Below are positions 1-7,290 of a stretch of DNA of 27,577 nucleotides, piece after piece (position 1 is the first letter of the stretch; each line of letters begins with the position of its first letter). The notes beneath the pieces were generated by a model. That model did no database searches. It was not told the origin of the DNA and saw nothing but the letters and a program-made list of their open reading frames with translations. The stretch lies in the NCBI GenBank assembly GCA_900553635.1, contig USDU01000007.1, positions 1 to 27,577 of the forward strand, written 5' to 3'. This DNA comes from an uncultured Lachnospiraceae bacterium. GTDB lineage: Bacteria > Bacillota_A > Clostridia > Lachnospirales > Lachnospiraceae. The position numbers and the translations under genes were made by a program.

Positions 1-1557
1 TCCGTAAGAAAATGACTGCATTTCCACGTAGGTGGCCCAGCCTTCCACGAAGCCGCCAAAATAGAAGAAGCTGCGGACCGGATGCTGCGGAGAGGTCTGC
101 TCGGAAAGTGTCTGGTAGAGATGGCCGGGGAAGCCTTCGTGGGCCAGGGTGGTGAAAAGGGTCAGCGGGTCATAGTCAGCAGCAGGATTGATGTAGATGA
201 CATGGTCCCGCATGGCGTCCAGGGGCGGCGTCAGGTAGAAGGCAGGGCTCGTATGTTCCTGCAGGGACGGGGAGACAGACTTGACGGAAATGGGAATGGA
301 GGAGGCGGAACTGTCGGTATCCGCGCCAGTATGGGCATTTGCGTCGGCAGCAGGAAAATCAGCCAGCATCCGGGCTTGCAGCTCTGCGAGAATCTGCTCC
401 GGTTCCCGGGCCGTGGTGGTGCGGGGAACATCTGTCAGCAGCTCCGGACGGTTTTTGACCAGCTCGGCCATTTGACGCACATCGCTCAGGAGCTGGTGGT
501 CGATGAGATCGCGGATTTCGGACAGGGTGCGATCAGAGCCGATGATGGCGTCTGTGAGAGCCTGATAGTAGGAGCGGCCTTCCGGGTAGTGGGCCAGGCC
601 GTAGGGGTTGGCGCCGGAGCCTTTCAGGGAAGAAAGGGTTTCGATGAGGTGGGCGTAGGCAGGGAAAACGTGTGCTTCGAGCATCTGCTGGTTAAGATTT
701 ACATAATATGAGAACTGGCGGTCAGAAAGATGGATCTTCTGAGAAAGTTCCGTAAGACGTTCGGAGAAGCTGGCTGCCAAAAAATGTTTGATGACTGCCT
801 CGGAGCCTTCCTCAGGTGTGCCGAGGATCTCATTGGAACTTTGGACAGAGTCAATATCGGTGGCGGCTATGTTTTCAGGCTTGTTCTGATTTATATTACT
901 TTGATTGGTGTTGTTGAATTGTGTCCCATTTAGAAAGTCCCGGCATCCCGCAATCACTGCGTCGACACTTTCATCCGTCATAAAAAGTCCAGCCTGGACC
1001 TTCTCCTTTTCATACGCGCATAATTCCTCAAAATACGCGTCCGTCTTCGCCAACAGACGCAGATAAATATCCACATCCTCCTCCGAAGCAAAGGCATATT
1101 CCGCCAGCAGCACTGGAAGCTGCACCTGCACGCCCAGCAGCGGGCTGAACACTTCTTCATAATATGGAAAACGAAGCAACGCAAGCTCCCGGGGAATCTG
1201 CGTGTTCAGAATGTCCCATTCCAGTCGGTTGACATAAGAAAGCTCGCTTCGCGGAAATTCTGACAGGGCAGCGAATGCATTTTCCAGGGCGGCAGCTGAT
1301 TGGGCTTTGGACTCCTCCGAGTAAGAGCCATAGGAAATCGGAAACTTACGAATCCCGTAAGCCACCGGATCAGCCAACGTATAATGAAGCGTCAGCGTGC
1401 TGCCGGTGACAGATTCCCGGAAGAGGCCGTTGGTGAAGGCTTCGAAGGCCTCATCGGCGGAAGTAGTGTCCGTACCGGGCAGACAGGAGCGGGAGAGAAG
1501 CAGAGCCGTCGTTAAAAAAGCAGAGAGAAAAAGAACAAAGAGGAAGGATTTTTTCAT
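1..1557 (-). CDS. DUF885 family protein (HExxPGH putative metallopeptidase), 3' end outside window
   Basis: The reading frame is open from an ATG at 1557 to the window edge, giving 519 residues without the C-terminus. The N-terminus (MKKSFLFVLFLSAFLTTALL) is a signal peptide or membrane anchor; a Cys follows at residue 25, but the preceding S-R-S is a poor lipobox, so lipidation is doubtful. Residues 473-479 read HEGFPGH, the HExxPGH form typical of DUF885, a family often compared with zinc metallopeptidases; the substrate is unknown. The central region matches the mostly helical DUF885 layout. The stretch at about residues 225-245 is rich in Asn and Gln and may be a linker. A GGTGG-like ribosome site precedes the ATG. 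It probably acts outside the membrane. It follows the L25 gene on the same strand, with a terminator between them, so it is likely transcribed separately. Family assignment is fairly sure; peptidase activity is inference. Confidence 0.85.
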   Translation of the reverse strand, partial: MKKSFLFVLFLSAFLTTALLLSRSCLPGTDTTSADEAFEAFTNGLFRESVTGSTLTLHYTLADPVAYGIRKFPISYGSYSEESKAQSAAALENAFAALSEFPRSELSYVNRLEWDILNTQIPRELALLRFPYYEEVFSPLLGVQVQLPVLLAEYAFASEEDVDIYLRLLAKTDAYFEELCAYEKEKVQAGLFMTDESVDAVIAGCRDFLNGTQFNNTNQSNINQNKPENIAATDIDSVQSSNEILGTPEEGSEAVIKHFLAASFSERLTELSQKIHLSDRQFSYYVNLNQQMLEAHVFPAYAHLIETLSSLKGSGANPYGLAHYPEGRSYYQALTDAIIGSDRTLSEIRDLIDHQLLSDVRQMAELVKNRPELLTDVPRTTTAREPEQILAELQARMLADFPAADANAHTGADTDSSASSIPISVKSVSPSLQEHTSPAFYLTPPLDAMRDHVIYINPAADYDPLTLFTTLAHEGFPGHLYQTLSEQTSPQHPVRSFFYFGGFVEGWATYVEMQSFSYG

Positions 1558-1625
1558 GGAAAACCACCGGAATAACTCTTGGTGTAGTTTATGAGAAGAA
1601 TGGGGAAAAAAGAAATTGTTACGTG

Positions 1626-1670
1626 CAAAAAGACCGCATACCGAACTTTCACATCCGATATGCGGCCTTT
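1626..1670 (-). terminator. Rho-independent terminator of the L25 gene
   Basis: On the minus strand GGCCGCATA (1659-1667) pairs with TATGCGGTC (1632-1640), followed by a T run at 1631-1626. It lies just after the L25 stop codon at 1695 and upstream of the DUF885 gene, so it separates the two minus-strand genes. Confidence 0.8.
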
Positions 1671-1694
1671 CCAAATTTATTCCACTGTTCTAAA

Positions 1695-2285
1695 TTATGC
1701 CTCTGCGGTTTCAGCCTCAGCGTCCGCATCATCTGCTACGGCATTGTGTACCTCCAGTACGGTAGCAACGGTAGCTTCCGGGGAAGTATGCAGGTCGATG
1801 GCCGGATTCTTGGCGATATCCAGATCCTTTACCTTCAGTGTCTCGCCGACCTTCATGCGGCTGACATCAACCTTGATCTTGTCAACCAGATCTGCGGGCA
1901 GTGCCTTGTAGGTAACTTCCTGAAGCATCTGCTGTACCACGCCGGCCTGTACGTCGTCCTGACCAAGCAGGATAACCTCAGCTACGGAATGAACCTTCTC
2001 ATTGCTTACCAGTGCCTGAAAATCAATCTCCAGAAGCTGTCCTCTTAAGGAATCGTAATCAATTTCCTTAATCAGCGCGTCGTAGGTTTCGCCTGCAACC
2101 TCCAGCATAACCTGGCTTCCTTTTCCTTCGGATTTTAAGATTTTCTCAGCGTCTGCCTTGGTAATCTGAAGGGGAATGGATTCTTTCATCTCGCGACCGT
2201 AGATATTGCCGGTAACATAACCTTCACGTCTAAGTTTCTTGGCTTTCGTCAACATGTCTCTTTTTTCAGCTTTTAAAGTATTCAT
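1695..2285 (-). CDS. rplY: 50S ribosomal protein L25, general stress protein Ctc/TL5 type
   Basis: The 196-residue product is the two-domain form of bL25. Residues 1 to about 90 form the 5S-rRNA-binding L25 domain, starting MNTLKAEKRDMLTKAKKLRR and containing the family-like GYVTGNIYG stretch. Residues of about 95-185 form the TL5/CTC C-terminal beta domain (DLVDKIKVDVSRMKVGETLKVKDL). An acidic, Ala-rich tail (DDADAEAETAEA) ends it. The protein binds 5S rRNA in the large subunit; in Bacillus the homologue Ctc is stress-induced. The start is supported by TTTTGGAGG nine bases upstream of the ATG. A promoter lies about 100 bases upstream and a terminator follows, so this appears to be a single-gene unit. 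Identity is very secure; whether it is stress-controlled here cannot be seen. Confidence 0.95.
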   Translation of the reverse strand: MNTLKAEKRDMLTKAKKLRREGYVTGNIYGREMKESIPLQITKADAEKILKSEGKGSQVMLEVAGETYDALIKEIDYDSLRGQLLEIDFQALVSNEKVHSVAEVILLGQDDVQAGVVQQMLQEVTYKALPADLVDKIKVDVSRMKVGETLKVKDLDIAKNPAIDLHTSPEATVATVLEVHNAVADDADAEAETAEA

Positions 2286-2382
2286 TTATCTTTTCCTCCA
2301 AAATCTGAATCGCTTAGCAGCCTTCCACTTTGTGTAACAAACAGGTATTGTTAAGTGGTTCTATATTTAATTTACGGTGATT

Positions 2383-2410
2383 ATTATAGCACTGATTTTT
2401 CAAAGTTAAA
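2383..2410 (-). promoter_or_regulatory. Probable sigma-A promoter for the L25 gene
   Basis: On the minus strand the sequence reads TTTAAC (2410-2405), a 16-base spacer, then TATAAT (2388-2383). The -10 is perfect and the -35 is moderate. It leaves a 5' leader of roughly 90 bases before the ATG at 2285, in which I see no recognisable riboswitch. Confidence 0.6.
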
Positions 2411-2497
2411 GAGTAAATTTGAACAAAAATGAGTATCGAAATTCGATAAAAAACTGAAAATTTTAAGAGGGGCGAGAGAGGACCCTGTGGCAGAAAC

Positions 2498-2526
2498 TTG
2501 ACAAAAAAATCAGACTGTGTTACGCT
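2498..2526 (+). promoter_or_regulatory. Promoter of the metG T-box transcript
   Basis: TTGACA (2498-2503), a 17-base spacer and TACGCT (2521-2526) form a good sigma-A promoter just upstream of the T-box leader. Transcription would start near 2533. Confidence 0.65.
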
Positions 2527-2533
2527 ACTTTTA

Positions 2534-2851
2534 TATGAGCAAAATGCAAACGCTACGAAGAAAAGAGTAAGCTGTATGCGTCTTTTACAGAGAATTCCCG
2601 GTGCTGAGAGGGATGAAGACAAAAGAGCTGAAGATGGTTTCTGAGCGGCACGGATGAACGTAAGGTTATTTTCGATAAAGGGATTTCCTATGGGAAATGG
2701 TTTTGCGATAAGCCGTGATGGGTGCGCCCGTTACAGCGTCAGGGTATGCAGGTACCCGCAGAGGTCTGTCTCGTGAGGGACAGGCGAACAGAAGTGGTAA
2801 CACGGGAATCATCCCCGTCTTCTTTAAGATTTAAGGAAGACGGGGTTTTTT
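2534..2851 (+). promoter_or_regulatory. T-box leader, methionine specifier, controlling metG
   Basis: This leader fills most of the 599 bases between the L25 and metG genes. A Stem I distal part is visible as AGAGAATTCCC (2590-2600) with GGTGCTGAGAGGG following. The specifier loop contains GAAGATGG with the codon ATG at 2634-2636, followed by a purine and then TTTCTGAG, as in other T-boxes. The T-box sequence itself is GAAGTGGTAACACGGG (2791-2806), whose TGGT would pair with the ACCA 3' end of uncharged tRNA-Met. It runs straight into a strong terminator (2813-2851). Known mechanism: uncharged tRNA stabilises the antiterminator and lets transcription continue into the synthetase gene. The leader's 5' limit is estimated from the promoter. 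Bases 2411-2497, upstream of the promoter, hold nothing I recognise. Confidence 0.88.
2813..2851 (+). terminator. Regulated terminator of the metG T-box leader
   Basis: CCCCGTCTTCTTTAA (2813-2827) pairs with TTAAGGAAGACGGGG (2831-2845) around a three-base loop and is followed by six T (2846-2851). The 5' side adjoins the T-box sequence, so antiterminator and terminator are mutually exclusive as in known T-boxes. Confidence 0.9.
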
Positions 2852-2884
2852 GATCTTTCGTTTGCAGAGAAAGAGAGGTAAAAA

Positions 2885-4858
2885 ATGGAAAAGAAAAAGT
2901 TTTACATGACCACGGCCATTGCCTACACATCCGGCAAGCCCCACATCGGCAACACCTATGAGATCGTACTGGCGGACGCCATTGCCCGTTTCCGCAGACT
3001 CCAGGGCTACGACGTATTTTTCCAGACCGGAACCGACGAGCACGGCCAGAAGATTGAGCTGAAGGCTGAGGAGGCAGGCGTTACTCCGAAGGAATTCGTG
3101 GACAATGTGTCCGGTGAGATTAAGCGGATCTGGGATCTGATGAACACTTCCTATGATAAATTCATCCGCACCACCGATGATTACCATGAGAAGCAGGTAC
3201 AGAAGATTTTCAAGAAGCTGTATGACCAGGGCGATATCTACAAAGGTGCTTACGAGGGCATGTACTGTACTCCCTGCGAGTCCTTCTGGACCCAGTCCCA
3301 GCTGGTGGACGGCAAGTGTCCGGATTGTGGCCGCGAGGTGCAGCCGGCCAAGGAAGAGGCTTATTTCTTCCGTATGAGCAAATACGCTGACCGTCTGATT
3401 GACCATATCAACAAGCATCCGGAATTCATTCAGCCGGTTTCCAGAAAGAATGAGATGATGAACAACTTCCTGCTTCCGGGACTGCAGGATCTCTGCGTAT
3501 CCCGTACCTCTTTCAAATGGGGCATCCCGGTAGACTTCGACCCGAAGCACGTGGTATACGTATGGCTGGACGCGCTGACCAACTATATCACCGGCATCGG
3601 CTACGAGTGCGACGGAGAGTCCAGCGACCTGTTCAAGAAGGAGTGGCCGGCGGATTTGCATCTGATCGGAAAAGATATTATCCGTTTCCATACGATCTAT
3701 TGGCCCATTTTCCTGATGGCGCTGGATCTGCCGCTGCCGAAGCAGGTATTCGGTCATCCGTGGCTGCTGCAGGGCGACGGCAAGATGAGCAAGTCCAAGG
3801 GAAATGTACTCTACGCAGACGATCTGGTAGATATGTTCGGCGTGGACGCGGTGCGTTACTTCGTACTGCATGAGATGCCCTTCGACAACGACGGCGTGAT
3901 TACCTGGGAGCTGATGGTGGAGCGTATGAACTCCGACCTGGCCAACACCCTGGGCAATCTGGTAAACCGTACCGTATCCATGTCCAACAAGTACTTTGAC
4001 GGCGTAGTCAATAACACAGGTGTGCTGGAGCCGGTAGACCGGGAGCTTCGCGAAGCTGCTGTCAGTGCGGCAGAGAAGGCTTCCGCGAAAATGGACGATC
4101 TGCGCGTGGCAGACGCCATCACCGAGATCTTCAACTTGTTCAAGCGCTGCAACAAATACATCGACGAGACCATGCCCTGGGCCCTGGCTAAGGACGAGAG
4201 CAAGAAGGAACGTCTGGCGACCGTACTCTACAATCTGGTAGAGAGCATCAGCATTGGCGCAAGCCTCTTAGAGCCGTTTATGCCGGAGACTGCCGATAAG
4301 ATTCTGGCACAGCTGGGCGCGAGAAAGCGTTCCCTGGAGGTTATGAACATGTTCGGTCTCTATCAGTCCGGCAATAAGGTAACCGACAAGCCGGAGATTC
4401 TGTTCGCGAGACTGGACGTGAAAGAGGTTCTGGAGAAGGTTGAGGCTAAGAAGGCTGCGGACGCGGCAGAGCAGGATCAGCCGGAAGAGGCAAAAGAGGA
4501 GGCTGCAGACGTCATCGACATCGAGCCGAAGGCAGAGATTACCTTTGACGATTTCGCGAAGCTGCAGTTCCAAGTGGGTGAAATCATTGCCTGCGAGGCC
4601 GTGAAGAAGTCCAAAAAGCTTCTGTGCTCCCAGGTCCGCATCGGAAGCCAGGTAAAGCAGATCGTATCCGGCATTAAGTCTCATTACACACCGGAGGAAA
4701 TGGTCGGTAAGAAGGTCATGGTAGTCGTGAACCTGAAGCCGGCGAAGCTGGCAGGGATCCTGTCTGAAGGTATGCTGCTGTGCGCCGAGGACGCAGAGGG
4801 CAACCTGGCGCTGATGACGCCGGAGAAGGATATGCCGGCAGGAGCGGAGATCTGCTAG
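2885..4858 (+). CDS. metG: Methionyl-tRNA synthetase with C-terminal tRNA-binding domain
   Basis: The enzyme charges tRNA-Met with methionine in the cytoplasm, using ATP. The 657-residue product has the class I signature HIGN at residues 20-23 (HIGH motif) in GKPHIGNTYE, and KMSKS at 300-304. A CxxC pair (CTPC, then CPDC) in the connective region suggests one zinc knuckle. A charged, low-complexity linker (about 515-550, rich in Glu, Ala and Lys) leads to an EMAP/Arc1-type tRNA-binding domain from about residue 552 to the end, which usually mediates dimerisation and tRNA binding. Its length is normal for this bacterial form. The ATG is preceded by AGAGAGGT. It lies behind a methionine T-box and is followed by its own terminator, so it is a single-gene unit induced by uncharged tRNA-Met. 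Confidence 0.97.
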   Translation: MEKKKFYMTTAIAYTSGKPHIGNTYEIVLADAIARFRRLQGYDVFFQTGTDEHGQKIELKAEEAGVTPKEFVDNVSGEIKRIWDLMNTSYDKFIRTTDDYHEKQVQKIFKKLYDQGDIYKGAYEGMYCTPCESFWTQSQLVDGKCPDCGREVQPAKEEAYFFRMSKYADRLIDHINKHPEFIQPVSRKNEMMNNFLLPGLQDLCVSRTSFKWGIPVDFDPKHVVYVWLDALTNYITGIGYECDGESSDLFKKEWPADLHLIGKDIIRFHTIYWPIFLMALDLPLPKQVFGHPWLLQGDGKMSKSKGNVLYADDLVDMFGVDAVRYFVLHEMPFDNDGVITWELMVERMNSDLANTLGNLVNRTVSMSNKYFDGVVNNTGVLEPVDRELREAAVSAAEKASAKMDDLRVADAITEIFNLFKRCNKYIDETMPWALAKDESKKERLATVLYNLVESISIGASLLEPFMPETADKILAQLGARKRSLEVMNMFGLYQSGNKVTDKPEILFARLDVKEVLEKVEAKKAADAAEQDQPEEAKEEAADVIDIEPKAEITFDDFAKLQFQVGEIIACEAVKKSKKLLCSQVRIGSQVKQIVSGIKSHYTPEEMVGKKVMVVVNLKPAKLAGILSEGMLLCAEDAEGNLALMTPEKDMPAGAEIC

Positions 4859-4892
4859 GTATAAGAAAGAACTGGATATAAAATACAGAAAA

Positions 4893-4929
4893 AAGCAGTA
4901 TTCGGATCAAAATCCGGATGCTGCTTTTT
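4893..4929 (+). terminator. Rho-independent terminator after metG
   Basis: AGCAGTATTCGGAT and ATCCGGATGCTGCT form a long stem with a CAAA loop, followed by TTTTT. It separates metG from the sugar operon. Confidence 0.88.
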
Positions 4930-4937
4930 AGATCTCA

Positions 4938-4983
4938 TGTTTCGAAACAATATAAAAAGAAACAAAAAAAGTTTTTTTCGAAA
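4938..4983. promoter_or_regulatory. Paired TTTCGAAA palindromes upstream of the sugar operon (putative operator)
   Basis: TGTTTCGAAACA (4938-4949) is a perfect 12-base palindrome. Its core TTTCGAAA recurs at 4976-4983, 36 bases away centre to centre. Between them an A7-G-T7 tract is likely to bend the DNA. The second copy ends 16 bases before the -35 box at 5000. Sites of this composition are common among DeoR-family operators, and a DeoR gene lies at 16208-16963, but the link is inference. Confidence 0.45.
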
Positions 4984-4999
4984 GTAATTTATATTTCTA

Positions 5000-5028
5000 T
5001 TGACAAGCGTGAAGATGATCTATATAAT
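5000..5028 (+). promoter_or_regulatory. Consensus sigma-A promoter of the carbohydrate operon
   Basis: TTGACA (5000-5005), exactly 17 bases, then TATAAT (5023-5028): both boxes match the consensus perfectly. It sits 46 bases before the ROK start codon, leaving a short leader. Such a strong core promoter would normally need a repressor, which fits the palindromes just upstream. Confidence 0.88.
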
Positions 5029-5074
5029 GATAAATATAAAATATAACAAAACAAATTCAATTTGGAGAAAAAAT

Positions 5075-6019
5075 ATGTGCAAAAAGTACAGGATTGGAAT
5101 TGATGCAGGTGGAACCAAAGTAGCATACGGTTTGTTTGATGCGGACGGGCAGCTCCTGGATCGGATGCAGCATCCGTCGGATATCAATGCAGACGGCCCG
5201 GCCTTCAGCGACCGGATGATTGAGACCATCCGTGAGATCGAGAAGAAGCATAACCTGAAGAACGAGGATTTGCAGGGAATCGGAATCTGCATGCCATCCT
5301 ATATTCTTTTTGATACCGGTTACGTCTATCTGACCTCGGCGCTGACGAATATTCGCGATTTTCCCATGAAGGAATATCTGCAGGAGCGTCTGCCGGGTGT
5401 AAAGATTGTACTGGATAACGACAGCAATGCCGCAGCCCTGGCAGAGTACCGCAAGGGAGCCGGACGGGGAAGCCGCCATATGATCTATATGGCCACCAGC
5501 ACCGGAATCGGAAGCGGCATTATTATAGATGGAAAGCTGTTCCGCGGAAGCTACGGCTGGGCTGGAGAGTGCGGACACATGCTGGCGACGCCGGACGAGG
5601 GCATCATGTGCGGATGCCGGAACAGGGGCTGCTTCATGTCCCACGCCAGCGGACGCTACGTGCCGAAGCATCTGAAAATCAAGATGCTGGAGGGCAGGGA
5701 AACTTCCATGGTGGACAAGGAAGATTTAAGCTGTGAGGATCTGCTGGCAGCTTACAACGAGGGTGACGAGCTGGCCATCGAAATGGTGGAGCAGATGGCG
5801 CACTACATTGCGGTCTGTGCGTACAACTGCTTCATGATGCTGAATATCAACGTATTCGTATTCGGCGGCGGCCTGACCCATTTTGGCGACGCTCTGTTCG
5901 GCAGAGTGAGAAAGGAATTTGACCGTTACAATCAAATTCCCCTTCCGGTAGAATTCCGGTTCGCGGAATTGAAGAAAGATTTCGGTATCGTGGGAGCATC
6001 CGAGCTGGTGCTTGACTGA
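5075..6019 (+). CDS. ROK family sugar kinase (first copy)
   Basis: A cytoplasmic ATP-dependent sugar kinase of the ROK family (glucokinase, N-acetylhexosamine or beta-glucoside kinases); the substrate is not determined by sequence. The 314-residue product has the phosphate-binding loop DAGGTK at 10-15, the catalytic Asp within LDNDSNAAALAEY (Asp116), TSTGIGSG at 141-148, and GECGH at 164-168. Zinc ligands His168, Cys179, Cys181 and Cys186 are present (CGCRNRGC). I chose ATG 5075, with TTTGGAG eight bases upstream; an in-frame TTG at 5000 overlaps the -35 box and cannot be used. It is the first gene of the operon and a clear paralogue of the kinase at 14347. The lactonase gene follows after 14 bases. 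Family is certain; glucose or a phosphorylatable glycoside are the likeliest substrates. Confidence 0.9.
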   Translation: MCKKYRIGIDAGGTKVAYGLFDADGQLLDRMQHPSDINADGPAFSDRMIETIREIEKKHNLKNEDLQGIGICMPSYILFDTGYVYLTSALTNIRDFPMKEYLQERLPGVKIVLDNDSNAAALAEYRKGAGRGSRHMIYMATSTGIGSGIIIDGKLFRGSYGWAGECGHMLATPDEGIMCGCRNRGCFMSHASGRYVPKHLKIKMLEGRETSMVDKEDLSCEDLLAAYNEGDELAIEMVEQMAHYIAVCAYNCFMMLNINVFVFGGGLTHFGDALFGRVRKEFDRYNQIPLPVEFRFAELKKDFGIVGASELVLD

Positions 6020-6033
6020 TAAGGAGAGAGGGC

Positions 6034-7122
6034 ATGCGGATATTTACGGGAGGCTATACGGAGCCGATTTTGATGGGATCGGGCGAGATGGTAGAAGGAA
6101 GATGCAAGGGTATCGCCTGCTATGATTTCGATGAACAGACCGGGAAGCTGGCCTATCGGACAGTGACTGGTGACATTCAGAATCCTTCTTACGTACTGGC
6201 AGACGTAGAGGGCGCGTATCTGTACTGTGTCAATGAGCTGAAGGACTGGAATGGCATTGACGGTTCTACTGTTTCCGCTTTTGCCATTGACAGGGAGACG
6301 GGAGCGCTTCAGCGGATTAACCAGCAGTTTACCTGCGGGGCGGATGCCTGTCACCTGAGTTTTTCTCCAGATAAAAAGTACCTTCTGGTATCTAATTATT
6401 CCGGTGGCAGCCTAGCCGTGTACCGGATCCGGGAGGATCACGGACTGGAACCGGCGACCTGTATCCTGAGGCACCAGGGCCGGGGCGCGAACCCGGAGCG
6501 ACAGGAAGGTCCCCATATCCATCAGACTGTGATGGCGCCGGACGGACAGCATGTCTATGTGTCGGATCTGGGACAGGACGTATTTGCCTGCTACCGGGCG
6601 GACTGGGAAAAGGGATGGCTGCTTCCGGAGAAAGAGAAGAACATCTACGGTATCCCGGGACAGGGAACGAGACATGGCGCTTTCGATGTAAATGGAACAC
6701 ATTTCTATGTGATGACAGAACTGACCTGTGAGGTCAATGTCTATCAGTATAAAGCCGGACAGGCAGAGCTGATGCAGACCATATCCGCGTTTGCGGATCC
6801 GGCGCAGCAGACGGAAGGCTGCCTTGGCGCGGGTATCCAGATTCATCCCAGTGGGAAATGGGTCTATGGCACGGTACGCGGTACAAACCATATCGCGGTA
6901 TTCCGGGTGGAAGCGGATGGACGCCTGACACTGACAGAGACGAAGCTAAGCGGCGGTGAAATTCCCCGGGAGTTTATTTTGTCCCCGGACGGCAGGTATC
7001 TGCTGGCGGCAAATCAGGATACCGACAATATTTGCGTATTCGCAATAGATGAGCATACAGGTGGTCTTAAGGAGGTCTGGAACCAGGAAAATGTCTACTG
7101 TGTCACCTGTATCAGCTTCTGA
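6034..7122 (+). CDS. Lactonase family seven-bladed beta-propeller protein (6-phosphogluconolactonase type)
   Basis: The 362-residue product begins MRIFTGGYTEPI and carries repeated blade motifs ending in short xPDGxxxY segments (FSPDKKYLLVSNYSGG, APDGQHVYVSDLGQD, LSPDGRYLLAANQDTDN), as in the YbhE/YkgB-type Pgl family (PF10282). The family hydrolyses 6-phospho-D-glucono-1,5-lactone to 6-phosphogluconate in the cytoplasm; other lactones are possible substrates in sugar operons. No signal peptide is present. The start ATG has AAGGAG ten bases upstream and follows the ROK stop by 14 bases, so the genes are cotranscribed. A 6-phosphogluconate dehydrogenase is encoded at 17996 on the other strand, which supports a pentose phosphate role, though no glucose-6-phosphate dehydrogenase is present. 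Fold assignment is firm, substrate less so. Confidence 0.87.
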   Translation: MRIFTGGYTEPILMGSGEMVEGRCKGIACYDFDEQTGKLAYRTVTGDIQNPSYVLADVEGAYLYCVNELKDWNGIDGSTVSAFAIDRETGALQRINQQFTCGADACHLSFSPDKKYLLVSNYSGGSLAVYRIREDHGLEPATCILRHQGRGANPERQEGPHIHQTVMAPDGQHVYVSDLGQDVFACYRADWEKGWLLPEKEKNIYGIPGQGTRHGAFDVNGTHFYVMTELTCEVNVYQYKAGQAELMQTISAFADPAQQTEGCLGAGIQIHPSGKWVYGTVRGTNHIAVFRVEADGRLTLTETKLSGGEIPREFILSPDGRYLLAANQDTDNICVFAIDEHTGGLKEVWNQENVYCVTCISF

Positions 7123-7163
7123 TGAACGAAGCAGATTGTGCACCTTACAGCTCAGAACGGGAG

Positions 7164-7192
7164 TTGTGGGAGACAGAGGTAAAAACTATAAT
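7164..7192 (+). promoter_or_regulatory. Probable internal promoter before the ABC transporter genes
   Basis: TTGTGG (7164-7169), 17 bases, TATAAT (7187-7192). The -10 is perfect and the -35 partial. It lies in the 168-base gap before the binding-protein gene, so the transporter genes may be made both by read-through and from this promoter. A small hairpin ACAGGC/GCCTGT (7232-7248) lies in the leader and lacks a T run. Confidence 0.55.
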
Positions 7193-7290
7193 AGAGACAA
7201 ATAAAGGACGGCGAAGCAACAACGATAATTTACAGGCAGAAGGCCTGTCGGTTATAGAAAAAACACAAAAAAGTAACAGGAGGAAACAAC

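Noticed and set aside
2545..2558. CcpA cre-like sequence TGCAAACGCTACGA
   Set aside because: The end departs from the cre consensus and the bases fall in the 5' part of the T-box transcript, so RNA structure explains them better.
2314..2622. Minus-strand frame of 102 codons between the L25 and metG genes
   Set aside because: It overlaps the metG promoter and T-box Stem I and has no recognisable protein features.
2831..3871. Open minus-strand frame of 346 codons opposite metG
   Set aside because: Shadow of the catalytic domain of metG; no ribosome site or family signal.
5000..5074. Upstream TTG start for the first ROK kinase
   Set aside because: It coincides with the -35 box of a perfect promoter, so it would not be in the transcript.
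7232..7248. Hairpin ACAGGC-GCCTGT in the leader of the binding-protein gene
   Set aside because: Six pairs and no T run; not enough for a terminator or a riboswitch.
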